A program made the position numbers and the translations under genes. Positions 24,600 through 35,132 of a stretch of DNA of 64,000 bases are shown here, in pieces. The notes beneath the pieces were generated by a model. That model was given only the letters and a program-made list of their open reading frames with translations. It made no database searches and was not told where the DNA came from. Within the stretch, counting starts at the first letter, position 1. Each line of letters opens with the position of its first letter. Source of the stretch: Mangifera indica (taxonomy: Eukaryota; Streptophyta; Magnoliopsida; Sapindales; Anacardiaceae); the NCBI RefSeq assembly GCF_011075055.1, contig NC_058144.1, positions 15,305,807 to 15,369,806 on the forward strand, read 5' to 3'.

Positions 24600-27040
24600 C
24601 TCAATTGGGCTAAGCCAAATAGAGGCCTCGTCCAAAGCTTGAAAATAAGGCTCGATCCGGTGCAACATTGTAACATGTCAAGTTTGACCTATGGGCCTTC
24701 CAAACTAGGTTGTAAGCCTATATGTTAGGCCTATAGGCCGACCTGACTTGCCCATTACTGTTGAAATAAAAAAAAAATCAATAGTTACTTCTACCACACA
24801 ATCAGTAGCCATTGTTTTAATTTTTTTAAATTTTTTTCTTTATAAACAACCCAAATCTTCTTCATTTTCTAGTTTTATTTACAAATCTCTCAATCTTAAT
24901 TATTTCATTATATTATCAATCTCATTTTCTCTCATAAACTCTCTTCATAAATTGTCTAAATTCGCAAACAACAATTTTTTGTGTTTATAATTTCAATTTT
25001 ATTATTACAAAATATTACAAATGAATTTAAGTCATTTGAACATTATCATGCTAACGCTGATGATATTATTGATGATGCATAAGGTGGAATAGGTGAAACA
25101 CCATTAGGCAAAAATGGTACAAGCACAGTTTCGCATTCGATAGAGAGAAAAAGAAAACAAATATCAATGGTGTGGGAGCACTTCAATAAAATAGAGGAAA
25201 CAATCAAAAGAAAATTAATTCACCGAGTGATATATAAACATTGTGGTTCTTATTTGAAATATACAAGTACGAGTGGCACGGGACATCTTCACTGACACAT
25301 GATTGATTATTATAAAAAATTTCACACGAGCTCAAAAGACAAAAACAAATTGCATTCATCTGATCAAGATTCGTTAGTCCCGAAGCTAGTTCAACATGAG
25401 GTTTAAATGGTTCTAGACACATGAGAAAACTGTCAACTTTCACATATGATCAAATGAAGATACAAGACTACGTGGTCAAATATGTAATTGCTTCTAATCA
25501 ACCTATTTGTTATGAAAAAGATGAAATTTTAGAATGGATGATACAAAATAGTGTTCAACTAACATTTAAAAGAATTCTTACATCAACTTTTAGGTCAGAC
25601 ATCCTAAGAAATGATGAATTAATGAAATTAAAAGTTATTGGAGAATTAAATAATTTTAATGGTGTTATTTCAATAATTTCTTATTTATGGATAGCTACAA
25701 ATTAAAATATATGGTACCTATATGCAACTGCCAATTATATTTATTTTGATTGACAGTTATGAAAAAAATTATTGCATTTAAAAATTTAGAATATCTGTAT
25801 AATGGTATTACGATTTATCGTGCATTGTCAAATATTTTTTAAGAATATAAAATTAATAATTTTATTTTTTAATTATTTTTAATACTGTCAAAAATAATAA
25901 TAAAGTTATTGAATATATGTATAATCATTTATCTGCCCTATTTAATGAAAAATTATTTCATATTACATGTATATGTCATGCTAGTAATTTAATAGCTTAA
26001 AAAGGCTTGAACCTGGCTATACAAATAATTAGACATGTCATTGCATACATTTAATCATCCTCATCATAGGTACAAACATATCATCAATTATGTTAATTAA
26101 TAGGGTTAAGACGAAAAAAATTAAAAATAAATATTAAAATTAGATAGAATTTAACATATCTCATGTTAAAAACATATGAAGGATATGAAGTTCCTATAAC
26201 ACAGTACTTCAATATCCAACCAAAAGATTCGGCAAATCTTTTTTTTTTAACAAATCAAGATTGAGAAATAGTTATAGTTTTAATGAACATGTTAGACCCA
26301 TATCAGTACCCAACCATTGCTCAAGTGTGTGTTATCCAATTACTTGTTTAATAATATATGGTATGATAGAAATAAGTGATTTTTTAAAAGAACATGGGTC
26401 TCATAATTCTTATTATACTTTTCAGAATATATATAGGCGAATGAAACAAAAATTTAAAAAATATTGGAGTGAAATTCTTTTACATTACTTTGCAGCTATT
26501 GTTTTAGATCCTAGGACAAAAACTAATGAATTATAAAATTTATTTGATGTTATTTATGAAAAATTGTCATTTAATAACAATGTTAATTTTATTGAATATG
26601 TTTAAGATTTTTTACTTGAAATGCATATTATTTATGAACAAAAATATGGAAAGATTGGATAAAATTCTATGTTAGAAGTAAGTTCTAGTAGTTTAGGCAA
26701 AAAAAATCAAGCATATGGTCGCTCTTGTTAAAGGTAAGCAGTTTATTAGTCAAAATACAATTTTTTTGCTAGAAGTGAAAAATTATAAATAAAATGTTTG
26801 AGGCACTATACTCAATTTTAATAATCAAAAAATAATTTGTACTTAAATTTTTTAATTAATTTTTTTTAAACAGTTTATTTAAATAGGGTGATTTGATTAA
26901 GGTCCAATGCTATATATATAAGGTAAGCGTTGGGCCAAAGCCCATCACTATATAGGACTAAAGCGAGGCTCAATATAATCCATAGCCCGATGTGTAGAGC
27001 CGAAGCCACTCCAATCCAGCCCATGGGCATCTCTACCTAT
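24600..27040 (+). mobile_element. hAT transposon, decayed
   Basis: The block contains the remains of a RICESLEEPER-type hAT transposase. Both ends are rich in the GGCC/GGGCC motifs typical of hAT termini (left near 24610-24750, right near 26930-27040). I could not define exact terminal inverted repeats or an 8-bp duplication. It lies between the copia element and GAT1. Confidence 0.6.
25030..26690 (+). pseudogene. hAT (zf-BED RICESLEEPER) transposase pseudogene
   Basis: A BED zinc-finger-like start lies at about 25165-25300 (VWEHFNKIEETIKRKLIHR), followed by an open stretch at 25421-25705 whose end (SDILRNDELMKLKVIGELNN, then ISIISYLWIATN) matches the segment before the catalytic core. Further on, 26400-26580 resembles the region before the hAT dimerisation domain (MKQKFKKYWSEI, then FAAIVLDPRTK). 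Many stops and a long AT-rich gap separate the pieces. The final hATC dimerisation motif is not evident. Confidence 0.75.
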
Positions 27041-27419
27041 GACAATTGATATATTGGGTAATCTATCATAAGTGGACCCAATATTGAGGTTTTAGCTTTG
27101 GATGGATGCGGCTTTACAGATTACAATTACATGCGGTCAAGCAAATTTTGCAGGTTGATTTACCAGCCAATAAAGTTCTGCCATGTCAGATTGAACGTCC
27201 AAATGAGCCCATAAAGCGTGACGATGTCGTTTTAGCTCAATCCTTTGCTTTCAACCGAATAGTTTTTCATGAATGAACTTCAAAGTATCCAATTGTTGAT
27301 ACTTGATAACTCCGCAACCTTAAAAGTCAAAAGAAAAGAAAATTTTGCAAGCAATTTGAAGTTGCTACTAATGGACGTCTCTTATCTCCAGTCTTACAAC
27401 AACGGAAGTCAAACCAGAA
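27041..27419 (+). promoter_or_regulatory. GAT1 upstream region
   Basis: This 380-bp non-coding stretch runs from the end of the hAT remnant to the GAT1 start codon and must hold at least part of the 5' leader and core promoter. I cannot pick out a convincing TATA box or transcription start. The SRP9 relic faces the other way on the far side of the hAT and copia insertions. Confidence 0.35.
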
Positions 27420-30305
27420 ATGGCAATTTCACTAGAGGAGGTACCCTCAACTATCACAGCAACAACAGAAGAAGGAGGAGGAGATGCGGGCAAAGGAAAG
27501 TGGACGCACGCGGCTTTCCATGTGGCCACAACGATTGCTACACCAGCTGCTTATGCTCCTTTGCCTTTTGCTCTCGCTTCTCTCGGTTGGCCCCTCGGTA
27601 ATTCAACTATTCTCCTTCAAAGGCCCATTTGTTTAAGATTTATGAATTTTTTGATTTGTGATTGAATGTTATGTTGAGTAAAGGTGTAAGTAGTTTGGTG
27701 GTTGGAACTATGGCAACATGGTATTCCAGTTTGTTGATTGCATCTTTATGGAGATGGAATGGGAAGAAGCAGATTACTTACAGGAATCTTGCAGAGAGCA
27801 TTTTCGGTTGGTGATTACTTGCTAATTACAGATTATATGTTGATTTGATTGCTTAGATTAATTTATTGTGATACCAGTAACTAGACGCTCAAAATTGTTT
27901 CTGCCAAACAAGTTAAATCCCTTTTGCGACTCCAAGTAAATCTTAACAAGCTCAGAATTATTCAAATAGGATTCAAAATTAACACTTGGAAACATTACAA
28001 CTGAGACACATAGCAAAAGCTGATGGCTATACAGTTATCTTCTTAATGGAAAACCCTTCCCCTGTTGGTTTGATCTTGAAATAGTATAAATAAAAAACAA
28101 GAAAGCAAATTGATTCTCATATTAATTAGTGATACATAAGCCAAAGATAAGACAAAAGAGGATTCACATTACATGGTTTTCACGCTGTTGAAGTTCCTGT
28201 GATAGATGTATTAATACAGAATCAGAATTAAGCAACTCATCAGTACTCCATAATTCGGATAGATATACTTTTTTAAAGAAAATACATGTGCTCTATTTGA
28301 ATAAGAATTTAAGGTTCTTTCACATAAAAAACATAATCACTCCAGATTATATTAGCAGTATTTTTTGTTTTTTTTTTTTTTTTGTTTTTAAATTGTTAAC
28401 TTCATATTGTAAGTTGCAGAAACTCTTTATCAATTTTTACTTTTGATTTAAATCTCTGTAGCTTGTATTCCATGAGATCAAAATATTACTATTCACAACA
28501 CTTTGTCTTATCTGTACACTATAGCATAGCATGGAGCCAGAGTAAACTCCTGATCTTCTCTAAAGATAACCCGAGAATTTAATCCTAAATTAAACCCAGC
28601 ATGCTGTCCATGCACTTAATTTCAACTGTATGCAGCATGCTTGACTGAAACATTCTTTTCTGATTCTTGAAGGATTCTGGGGTTACTGGTCTATTGCATT
28701 TTTTCAGCAGGTTGCTTCGTTAGGCAATAATATTGCCATTCAAATAGCTGCTGGCAGCAGCCTGAAGGTTTGACAATCTTTCCAAATTTTCTTTGGTTGA
28801 TTGGATGAATTATACGTAGAATTTCTTCATTTTAACTTATTCTGCTGGTGGGTTGTTACATTTAATACATTGCAGGCAGTTTACAAATACTACCACAGTG
28901 ATGGCAACTTAACCTTGCAGCATTTCATTATTTTCTTTGGAGCCTTTGAACTTTTCCTCTCTCAACTCCCTAATATACATTCACTAAGATGGTTTAATGC
29001 ATTGTGCACTTTGAGCACCATTGGCTTTGCTGGTACAACTATTGGTTTGACAATTTATAATGGTAAATCTTCAAATTGTTTATAAACAGTTTTTTGTTTA
29101 TTGATTTATAGGTTATGTTAGTACATTAGACATATTCACTTCCACTACAAATTGTCCTTGTAGGGAGAAATATAGACAGAGAATCAATCAGTTATAGCTT
29201 GCGTGGAAGCTCCTCCTCTAAGATTTTTACAGCATTCAATGCTCTTGGGGCAATTGCCTTCTCATTTGGAGATGCCATGCTTCCGGAAATCCAGGTTTGG
29301 AATTCTGTTCTCTACTGATAGTTATAGATAATTATCAAAACTTTCATCATTTTAATAATCATCAATGACCATTCCGGTGCCAGAATACAGTGAGGGAACC
29401 TGCAAAGAAGAATATGTATAAAGGAGTGTCAGCAGCGTATGGTGTGATAGTCTTGACTTATTGGCAACTGGCCTTCTGTGGATACTGGGCATTTGGATCA
29501 GAAGTCCAACCTTATATCTTGGCTTCTCTAACTATTCCGAAATGGACAATTGTCATGGCAAATCTCTTTGCAGTGATACAAATATCAGGGTGCTATCAGG
29601 TAGTGTACTGTATAATGCTTCATCATCTATAGTTTGTAAGACTTTAATTATAGGTTCTCACTACAAGACTACAAGTACTGAACCTGTGGAATATATTTAG
29701 TTCTTTGCCCTTTTTTCTTAGAATATGCAATATTTTATAACTTACCATAGGCAGTATCAGGGGTTCTGAGATCCCATTCTGGTAAAATTTTTGCAGCACT
29801 GGCGACTTCCTGAGTTTTGTTCAACTAGTTCCATCATGGATTGAAATTTTGCCCAATAATGTCATTCATAAAATGAGTTTTTTCTCCTGATAATTTGATC
29901 TTTGTTTAGATATACTGCAGACCAACTTATGCCTACTTTGAGGAAACAGTGCTGTCCAACAAGTCAATTAACCAAATTCCCTTGAGAAATTGCTTCATCC
30001 GTCTTACTTATACCTCAATTTACATCGTTGTCATTAGCCTTGTTGCTGCAGCCATGCCATTTTTTGGGGATTTTGTGTCCATCTGTGGTGCCATCGGGTT
30101 CACACCGCTTGACTTTGTTTTCCCCGCTATAGCATATCTGAAGGCAGGAAGAATGGCTAAAGACAGAAAACTCCAGTGCCCGATACAGTTCCTGAACTGC
30201 ATGATTGCTGCCTGGTTCTCAGTTGTTGCAATATTGGGTTGCATTGGTGCAGTAAGATTTATCATAGAAGACATCAAGACATACAAGTTCTTTCATGACA
30301 TGTAA
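27420..30305 (+). CDS. GAT1: GABA transporter 1-like amino acid permease (AAAP family)
   Basis: This is a plasma-membrane proton-coupled permease of the amino acid/auxin permease family. Its closest match from memory is Arabidopsis GAT1, which imports GABA and related omega-amino acids. Seven exons: 27420-27597, 27684-27806, 28673-28767, 28876-29062, 29164-29294, 29384-29599 and 29910-30305, giving 441 residues. All introns are GT-AG and the phases close. Recognisable segments include APLPFALASLGWPLG near residue 50, SIFGFWGYWSIAFFQQVASL near 100, GDAMLPEIQ near 235, CGYWAFGSEVQPYILASL near 270, IYCRPTYAYFEE near 311 and FVSICGAIGFTPLDFVFPAI in the C-terminal third. About nine to eleven hydrophobic segments are expected for the family. 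The start ATG sits in a favourable context (GAAATGGC) and gives a normal-length hydrophilic N-terminus. The donor after exon 2 was chosen at 27807 because it preserves the FGFWG motif. No defect is visible. Substrate identity is inferred from similarity. Confidence 0.93.
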
Positions 30306-30659
30306 GATTTGAGGTTGATAAATTGGGAACTCTAAATTATTTTGTCAAGCAGGCAGTAGATCTTAATGGAAAGCACGTATGTAAACTAGTTTATTTTGTT
30401 AGCTTCGCCTTAACATGATAGATTACTGCAAAATTAGCTTATCTCATAGGAAATGAGTTTGTTATTTGACTAATAATAACTTTGGGAGGTTTTATGGAAA
30501 TTTCAAATAATTTCAACAGGATTTTCCTGGGTTGTTTGCAAAAAAAACCTTCATAGTTAAAAAAACAAAATATTTATTCAAGATATTTTAATGATAACGT
30601 AGTATCGTAGTAACATGTAACTGGTATATTATATTTATGAGTAATATTATATATATACA

Positions 30660-30702
<43 letters not shown>

Positions 30703-31318
30703 TTAATTCAAAAGTCTTCAATGGTATTATCATATATCTATATATTTATATGTATCAAATATGTATATACTTAGTTCTATTACATATTTATACTACTTGT
30801 TTTATTGGTTTCTGGAAAAAGTCTGAGAGAAAGGGGAAATGATTTCCAACTCTATGCAATTTATAAGTATACCCTATTATTAAGATATTACATTCATGTG
30901 TAATTTTTTTTTTTTTTAAATCATACCTAATATTGAATACCATTTTATAATTAAACAATTTTTTCTTTTATTTTCCTTTTTAATTTTTTTTTATTATAGT
31001 TCAGACTTCCATACAATTGTTTAGAAAAATTCAAATAATATGTAAATCTTAGAACTGATCTTATTATTTGTTTTGATTTTAAAAAAAAAAAATTGTATGC
31101 AATGTCCCTAATTTAGGAACTGAAATGAAATCTAGTATAAAAAATAAAATAAAATAAAATTGTCTCTCAAGAAATATCCTTTTCACATTTTCAAAGACTA
31201 TAATACCCTTTGATATATGAGCAGCCCAAACTTCCTCCCTTAATCAGTCGAAAACTTAGGTATGATTTGAAATGCATTTTGTAAAGATTAGAAAAAGGCA
31301 ATCTACTCGTTTTCCAAA
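30306..31318. other. GAT1 3' region and AT-rich spacer
   Basis: The first few hundred bases probably hold the GAT1 3' UTR. Beyond about 30540 the sequence is AT-rich spacer with homopolymer runs and the TA repeat at 30662-30700. No gene is seen. Confidence 0.5.
30662..30700. repeat. (TA)n microsatellite
   Basis: About 19 uninterrupted TA dinucleotides in the spacer downstream of GAT1. Confidence 0.95.
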
Positions 31319-31954
31319 GGCCAAAGGACTTATTCTTACACAAGTTTTGATTCATTTTAAAACTCACCCCCGTAAAATTTGAAAAACTCAAAATTTCATT
31401 TATGAGTCAATTGTATTTTGAATTTTCTGGTAGAGATAAGAGCAAAATCTTTATTTTACTAATAATATTAAAAATATAAATTCATTATTTTTCCTATCTA
31501 AATTTTAAAAACTAACAATTTTATTCATACTTAAAGTTTTTATAACTTTGAAAACTCATATTTTCTCCTTCAAACTTAAGGTTTTTTTTTCTCCCATTCG
31601 GCCACCATCTTCAGCGCTAACGACCTCCTCTCTTTTCCCTAAACCATTGGTCAATGTACGAGAAAAGATTTAGAGACACTGACAATTGGAGATCTCTTCT
31701 CCAACAAAAGGATCTCAAGATCTCTTCATTGGAGACGAAGAGATTGATTCTGATGAAGAGAGAAAGAGATCTGGATCTCTTCGTCTCTGACGAGATCTCC
31801 AATCGCTAGTGTCTCCAAATCTCTTCTCATACATTGACCAAAGGTTTATGGTGGAGAAGAAAGATTGTTGACACTAGAGATGGTGGCAGAAGGGTGAAGA
31901 AAAAAACCCAAGGTTTGAAGAGGAAAATATGGTTTTTTAAAGTTAGAAGACTAT

Positions 31955-33650
31955 TGTACCTTAATGTTTTGATGATGATAAAAATATAAGTTTAATTTGT
32001 TAATATATCAAAAAAATGTATAAAAGCATTATAAGATGGATAAAATGTGAAATTTACAGATAAATCTAAAGTAAGAAAACATGATCGTACTTCTCTCCTG
32101 ATTAAACCGTGCTTTAACCGTTTAATGTTTTGAAAATAAAAATTACTTGAAAAGAATAAAAGTCCAATCATGATGTTTTAATAGTGTTCCAAACATGACA
32201 TCAGAGGGCACGTGTGAATTGTCAAGCCTTGCCATGTGTAAAAATGTCCAGTCTGTCACTCAAATATCCTGTCCTCATGCCATGTGTCCAAGTCATAGGC
32301 TGCCCTTAAATGTCCAAGCCGTGACACTTTCTCCTCATGCATCGTTGTCACGTCTCTAAGCAAGTTTGTCTAAGATTTTGCATTACTGTCATGTGTCCAA
32401 GCATGTGTGTATAAGCCATGCATTCCTGCCATGTGTCCAAGTCGCGCATTATTGTCTAAGCCCTTAAATGTCTCAGCTGTGACACTTAAAAAGTATCCCA
32501 GTCGTGACACTTTCCTCTCCAGCCATGCCATGACACGTGTCCAAGCCACATGTTTTACTGTTGCTCTCCAGCTCGTCATGTGTCTAGCTATGATTGGTTG
32601 CTGCCTTAAGAACTTGTCACAACCATGCCAAATGTGTTCCAGCCGTAACACTAAAAATTGTCCCAGTCGTGACATAAAATGCCAGTCTAGGTGTGGCACA
32701 TCTAAATTTGTCCCTACCATGCAGTTTCCAAAAAACTCCCAACCATGACACGTAATTAAGTCAAATTGTGACACGTGTAAAATCCTCTCGACCATGCAAT
32801 TTTTCAAAACCATTCAGTTGTGTCGCACTCTAGTCCAGTCTACACCTCTTTATTTTGTGTAAAATCAAACCTGTACTTTAGTTGTATGCAAGTTGACATA
32901 TGCTTGTTTAAGCTTTTGGATTTTTTATACTAAACATAGAAACGAAGCAAGTTGCTCGTGACATAGATCTGCAGCCCGTGCTAAGTGCATTTTACACTAT
33001 CCGTTGCAACTTTGATCGAGGCCTTCTTCATCGAATTTTTTAGTTGGTTTTCGATGACAATTCAATCCCAATGAAAAGTAACCTAGCTCAATAAATTGAG
33101 ATTCGATTGAAGAACAAAAGGTTTGACATTTTTTTTGCACATGAAAAAGGAAAGAAAAAAAACTAGAAGATTTTGTTTCTCTGTAACTCTCACCAAGCTT
33201 TTATTTTATTCATTGAAAGTCCCAGTGCAATCAGCTTGTATTTATGCCTTATAGAGACATTCAATACATTTACCTCTTTGTAATCAAACATTTTTGGCAC
33301 AATATCGAATATATTATATATAGAAAATTTTTAAGAGATACTAGAACTCTAAGACAGTTTGTTTAGAAAAGTAGACGTAAGAGAGTTGTAAGAGAAAATT
33401 TTGAACCACTCTAAAATTGAACTTTTCTAAAACTCAACTCTTTAACTCTTGTTGTTTGTTTGTTGATTCGCTTAAGTTGTTTTGCATTGATTACTTTGTT
33501 ATTATTATTTATTGCTGCAGTGTTCTGTAGAGTTTTACTCAAATATTTATTGCTACTTTGCTATTTATTATTGCTCTGCATAATTTTAGTTGCTCAAAAA
33601 AAATTTCTTTTTGGAACCTATTCACCTCCCCCCTCCTTTATGTTCAAATT
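31955..33650 (+). mobile_element. Solo LTR nested in MULE copy 2 (copia, SIRE-like LTR family)
   Basis: It begins TGTACCTTAATGTTTTGATG and shares its first 100 bp and its last 250 bp (GAGAAAA-TTTGAACCACTCTAAA and following) with the LTRs at 50449-51607 and 52505-53677, so it is the same LTR family. It is about 1.7 kb against about 1.16 kb for the others. The difference is largely a 600-bp internal repeat tract. Candidate target duplication: actat (31950-31954) and gctat (33652-33656), one mismatch. The exact right boundary is uncertain by about 5 bp. Confidence 0.7.
32200..32830 (+). repeat. Degenerate short-motif repeat tract inside the solo LTR
   Basis: The motifs 'catgtgtccaag', 'cgtgacac' and 'ttaaatgtc' recur about 20 times at irregular spacing of roughly 15-45 bp. 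This composition is unlike the flanking AT-rich LTR and is absent from the two related LTRs. Open frames on both strands (32407-32748 and 32813-32370) are by-products of the repeats. Confidence 0.65.
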
Positions 33651-33964
33651 AGCTATTACAAAAGTAGGGATGAAATTGTTACTTTTTAAAAATTAAGGAG
33701 AAAAATATAAAAATTTTATATGTTTATAATATTTTTAGTAAAATGATAATTTTATTTTTGTTTCTAATAAAAATTTTTAATGATAATTAACTTATAAATA
33801 AGACTCTGAAAACGTATCAAAATTTAGATAAAAAATAGCCCTTTGGTCTTTTCCAAATTGTTGCTAGAGATTAGGTTAAGATATTGTTTGGATTTAGATT
33901 TCTACAATTTTTTGCAATTAAAAGAATTGATAGAATTAACCTAAACTTTGAAACATAACTTTTG

Positions 33965-33966
<2 letters not shown>

Positions 33967-34019
<53 letters not shown>
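33967..34019. repeat. (AT)n microsatellite
   Basis: About 26 uninterrupted AT dinucleotides, 530 bp upstream of the PRA1 gene, followed by AT-rich sequence to about 34170. Confidence 0.95.
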
Positions 34020-34022
<3 letters not shown>

Positions 34023-34547
34023 AATATAAATTTATATATAAATAATGATATTTTATGGTATAATTAAATATTATTAAATTAATAATAAAATATTATTCAA
34101 TCATATAATAATATTATTTTTATTTATATATAAATTTTATTTGTTTATAAATTTATATTTATTATATTGTTTTAAAGTTTATTGACACAATCAAGTTAAT
34201 TTGGCAAATACTATAATTAAATTCAAACTGAAGTAACTAAATAACTTTCATACTTGTGTTTGGTTTGATTTAAAATTCAAATTTATTTTTCACATGTAAA
34301 CTTATTTCAAATGAATCGAATCAAACTAAGTAGACTTCCAATATCAAATCAGATTGGTTCGGACACAGCCCTATTTTTGGCAATGCCCCTTCAGCAACTA
34401 TCAGAGCAAATCCTCACAGCTTTACAGCTTTCAGTCTCAGTCACATTTCCCAGTTCACACTCTCCCATGACTTCTAACATTCAATCTTCTTCTTCTTCTT
34501 CAAATTAGGGTTTCTAATTCCTCCAATTCTTCCATTCTTCTCTTGAA
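34020..34547 (+). promoter_or_regulatory. PRA1 upstream region and 5' leader
   Basis: AT-rich promoter-like DNA gives way near 34370 to a pyrimidine-rich leader with a TTC repeat (34486-34502), common in plant 5' UTRs. No upstream ATG frame looks conserved. The transcription start cannot be placed by eye. Confidence 0.4.
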
Positions 34548-35132
34548 ATGACCACCCAATCCCCACCTCACTACGGTTCCCTCCCTTCCACCTCCTCCCC
34601 ACCCTCCTCCACCGCCGCCTTCCTCGCACGCGCTCGAGCCACCACCCGCCGCCCATGGCCGCAATTCTTGGAACTCCACTCCCTCAGCCGCCCCTACTCC
34701 GTCGGCGAAGCCACCATCCGCCTCAAACGAAACCTTTCCTACTTCCGTGTTAATTACACCATGGTTGTTCTCGTAATTCTCTTCGTCAGTCTCTTATGGC
34801 ACCCCATTTCGATGATCATCTTTTTAATCGTCTTCGTTGCGTGGTTTTTTCTTTACTTCTCCCGGGATGAGCCGTTGGTCATTTTCAACCGTCAGGTGGA
34901 CGATCGCCTGGTGCTGGGAGTTCTTTCTGTGGTGACCATTTTGTCCTTGGTTTTCACGCACGTGTGGTTGAATGTTTTGGTTTCGCTCTTGATTGGGGCG
35001 TTTCTGGTGTGTCTACACGCGGCATTTCGAGGGATTGACGATTTGTATTACGATGAAGGTGACGGTGCTGATAATGGTTTGTTTTCTGTCGTGGGGAGCC
35101 CCCCCATCAGAGTTGGCTACAGCCGTGTTTAG
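34548..35132 (+). CDS. PRA1 family protein (prenylated Rab acceptor), PRA1 E/F-like
   Basis: A complete, intronless 194-residue protein. PRA1 proteins are small four-helix membrane proteins of the ER-Golgi-endosome system that bind prenylated Rab GTPases and assist vesicle traffic. Here the N-terminus is hydrophilic and rich in Ser, Pro and Thr (1-30). The conserved [16 protein letters not shown] (about 34-49) and [13 protein letters not shown] (58-70) follow. Two hairpin-like pairs of hydrophobic segments (about 71-86 with 87-104, and 121-137 with 141-158) are separated by the conserved loop [11 protein letters not shown] and DDR. The C-terminus ends in an acidic stretch ([10 protein letters not shown]). 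Length and absence of introns fit plant PRA1 genes. The loop sequence and [10 protein letters not shown] suggest clade E or F rather than B, but I cannot settle this without a tree. The ATG chosen is the first in frame. The CDS is notably GC-richer than its surroundings. Confidence 0.93.
   Translation: MTTQSPPHYGSLPSTSSPPSSTAAFLARARATTRRPWPQFLELHSLSRPYSVGEATIRLKRNLSYFRVNYTMVVLVILFVSLLWHPISMIIFLIVFVAWFFLYFSRDEPLVIFNRQVDDRLVLGVLSVVTILSLVFTHVWLNVLVSLLIGAFLVCLHAAFRGIDDLYYDEGDGADNGLFSVVGSPPIRVGYSRV

Larger units (their letters stand above)
31319..33848. mobile_element. Long-TIR MULE copy 2, split by a nested solo LTR
   Basis: The left end GGCCAAAGGACTT and the right end (reverse complement GACCAAAGGGCT) are inverted repeats, flanked by perfect 9-bp direct repeats (ttttccaaa at 31310-31318 and 33849-33857). 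The two arms pair inward to a centre at about 31720-31745, where GA/TC-rich arms (for example AGATCTCTTC) nearly mirror each other. The right arm stops at about 31954 and resumes at about 33652 because a solo LTR has inserted there. The 61-codon open frame at 31802-31617 lies in the palindrome and is not a gene. Confidence 0.8.

Noticed and set aside
30020..30286. 88-codon minus-strand frame opposite GAT1 exon 7
   Set aside because: Shadow of a well-supported coding exon on the other strand.
32370..32813. 147-codon minus-strand frame and an overlapping 113-codon plus-strand frame
   Set aside because: Both arise from the GC-richer repeat tract in a solo LTR; open frames on both strands over the same repeats are compositional.
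32200..32830. CRISPR-like spacing of repeated motifs
   Set aside because: Motifs are degenerate, irregularly spaced and inside a plant LTR; there are no uniform repeats or spacers and no cas genes.
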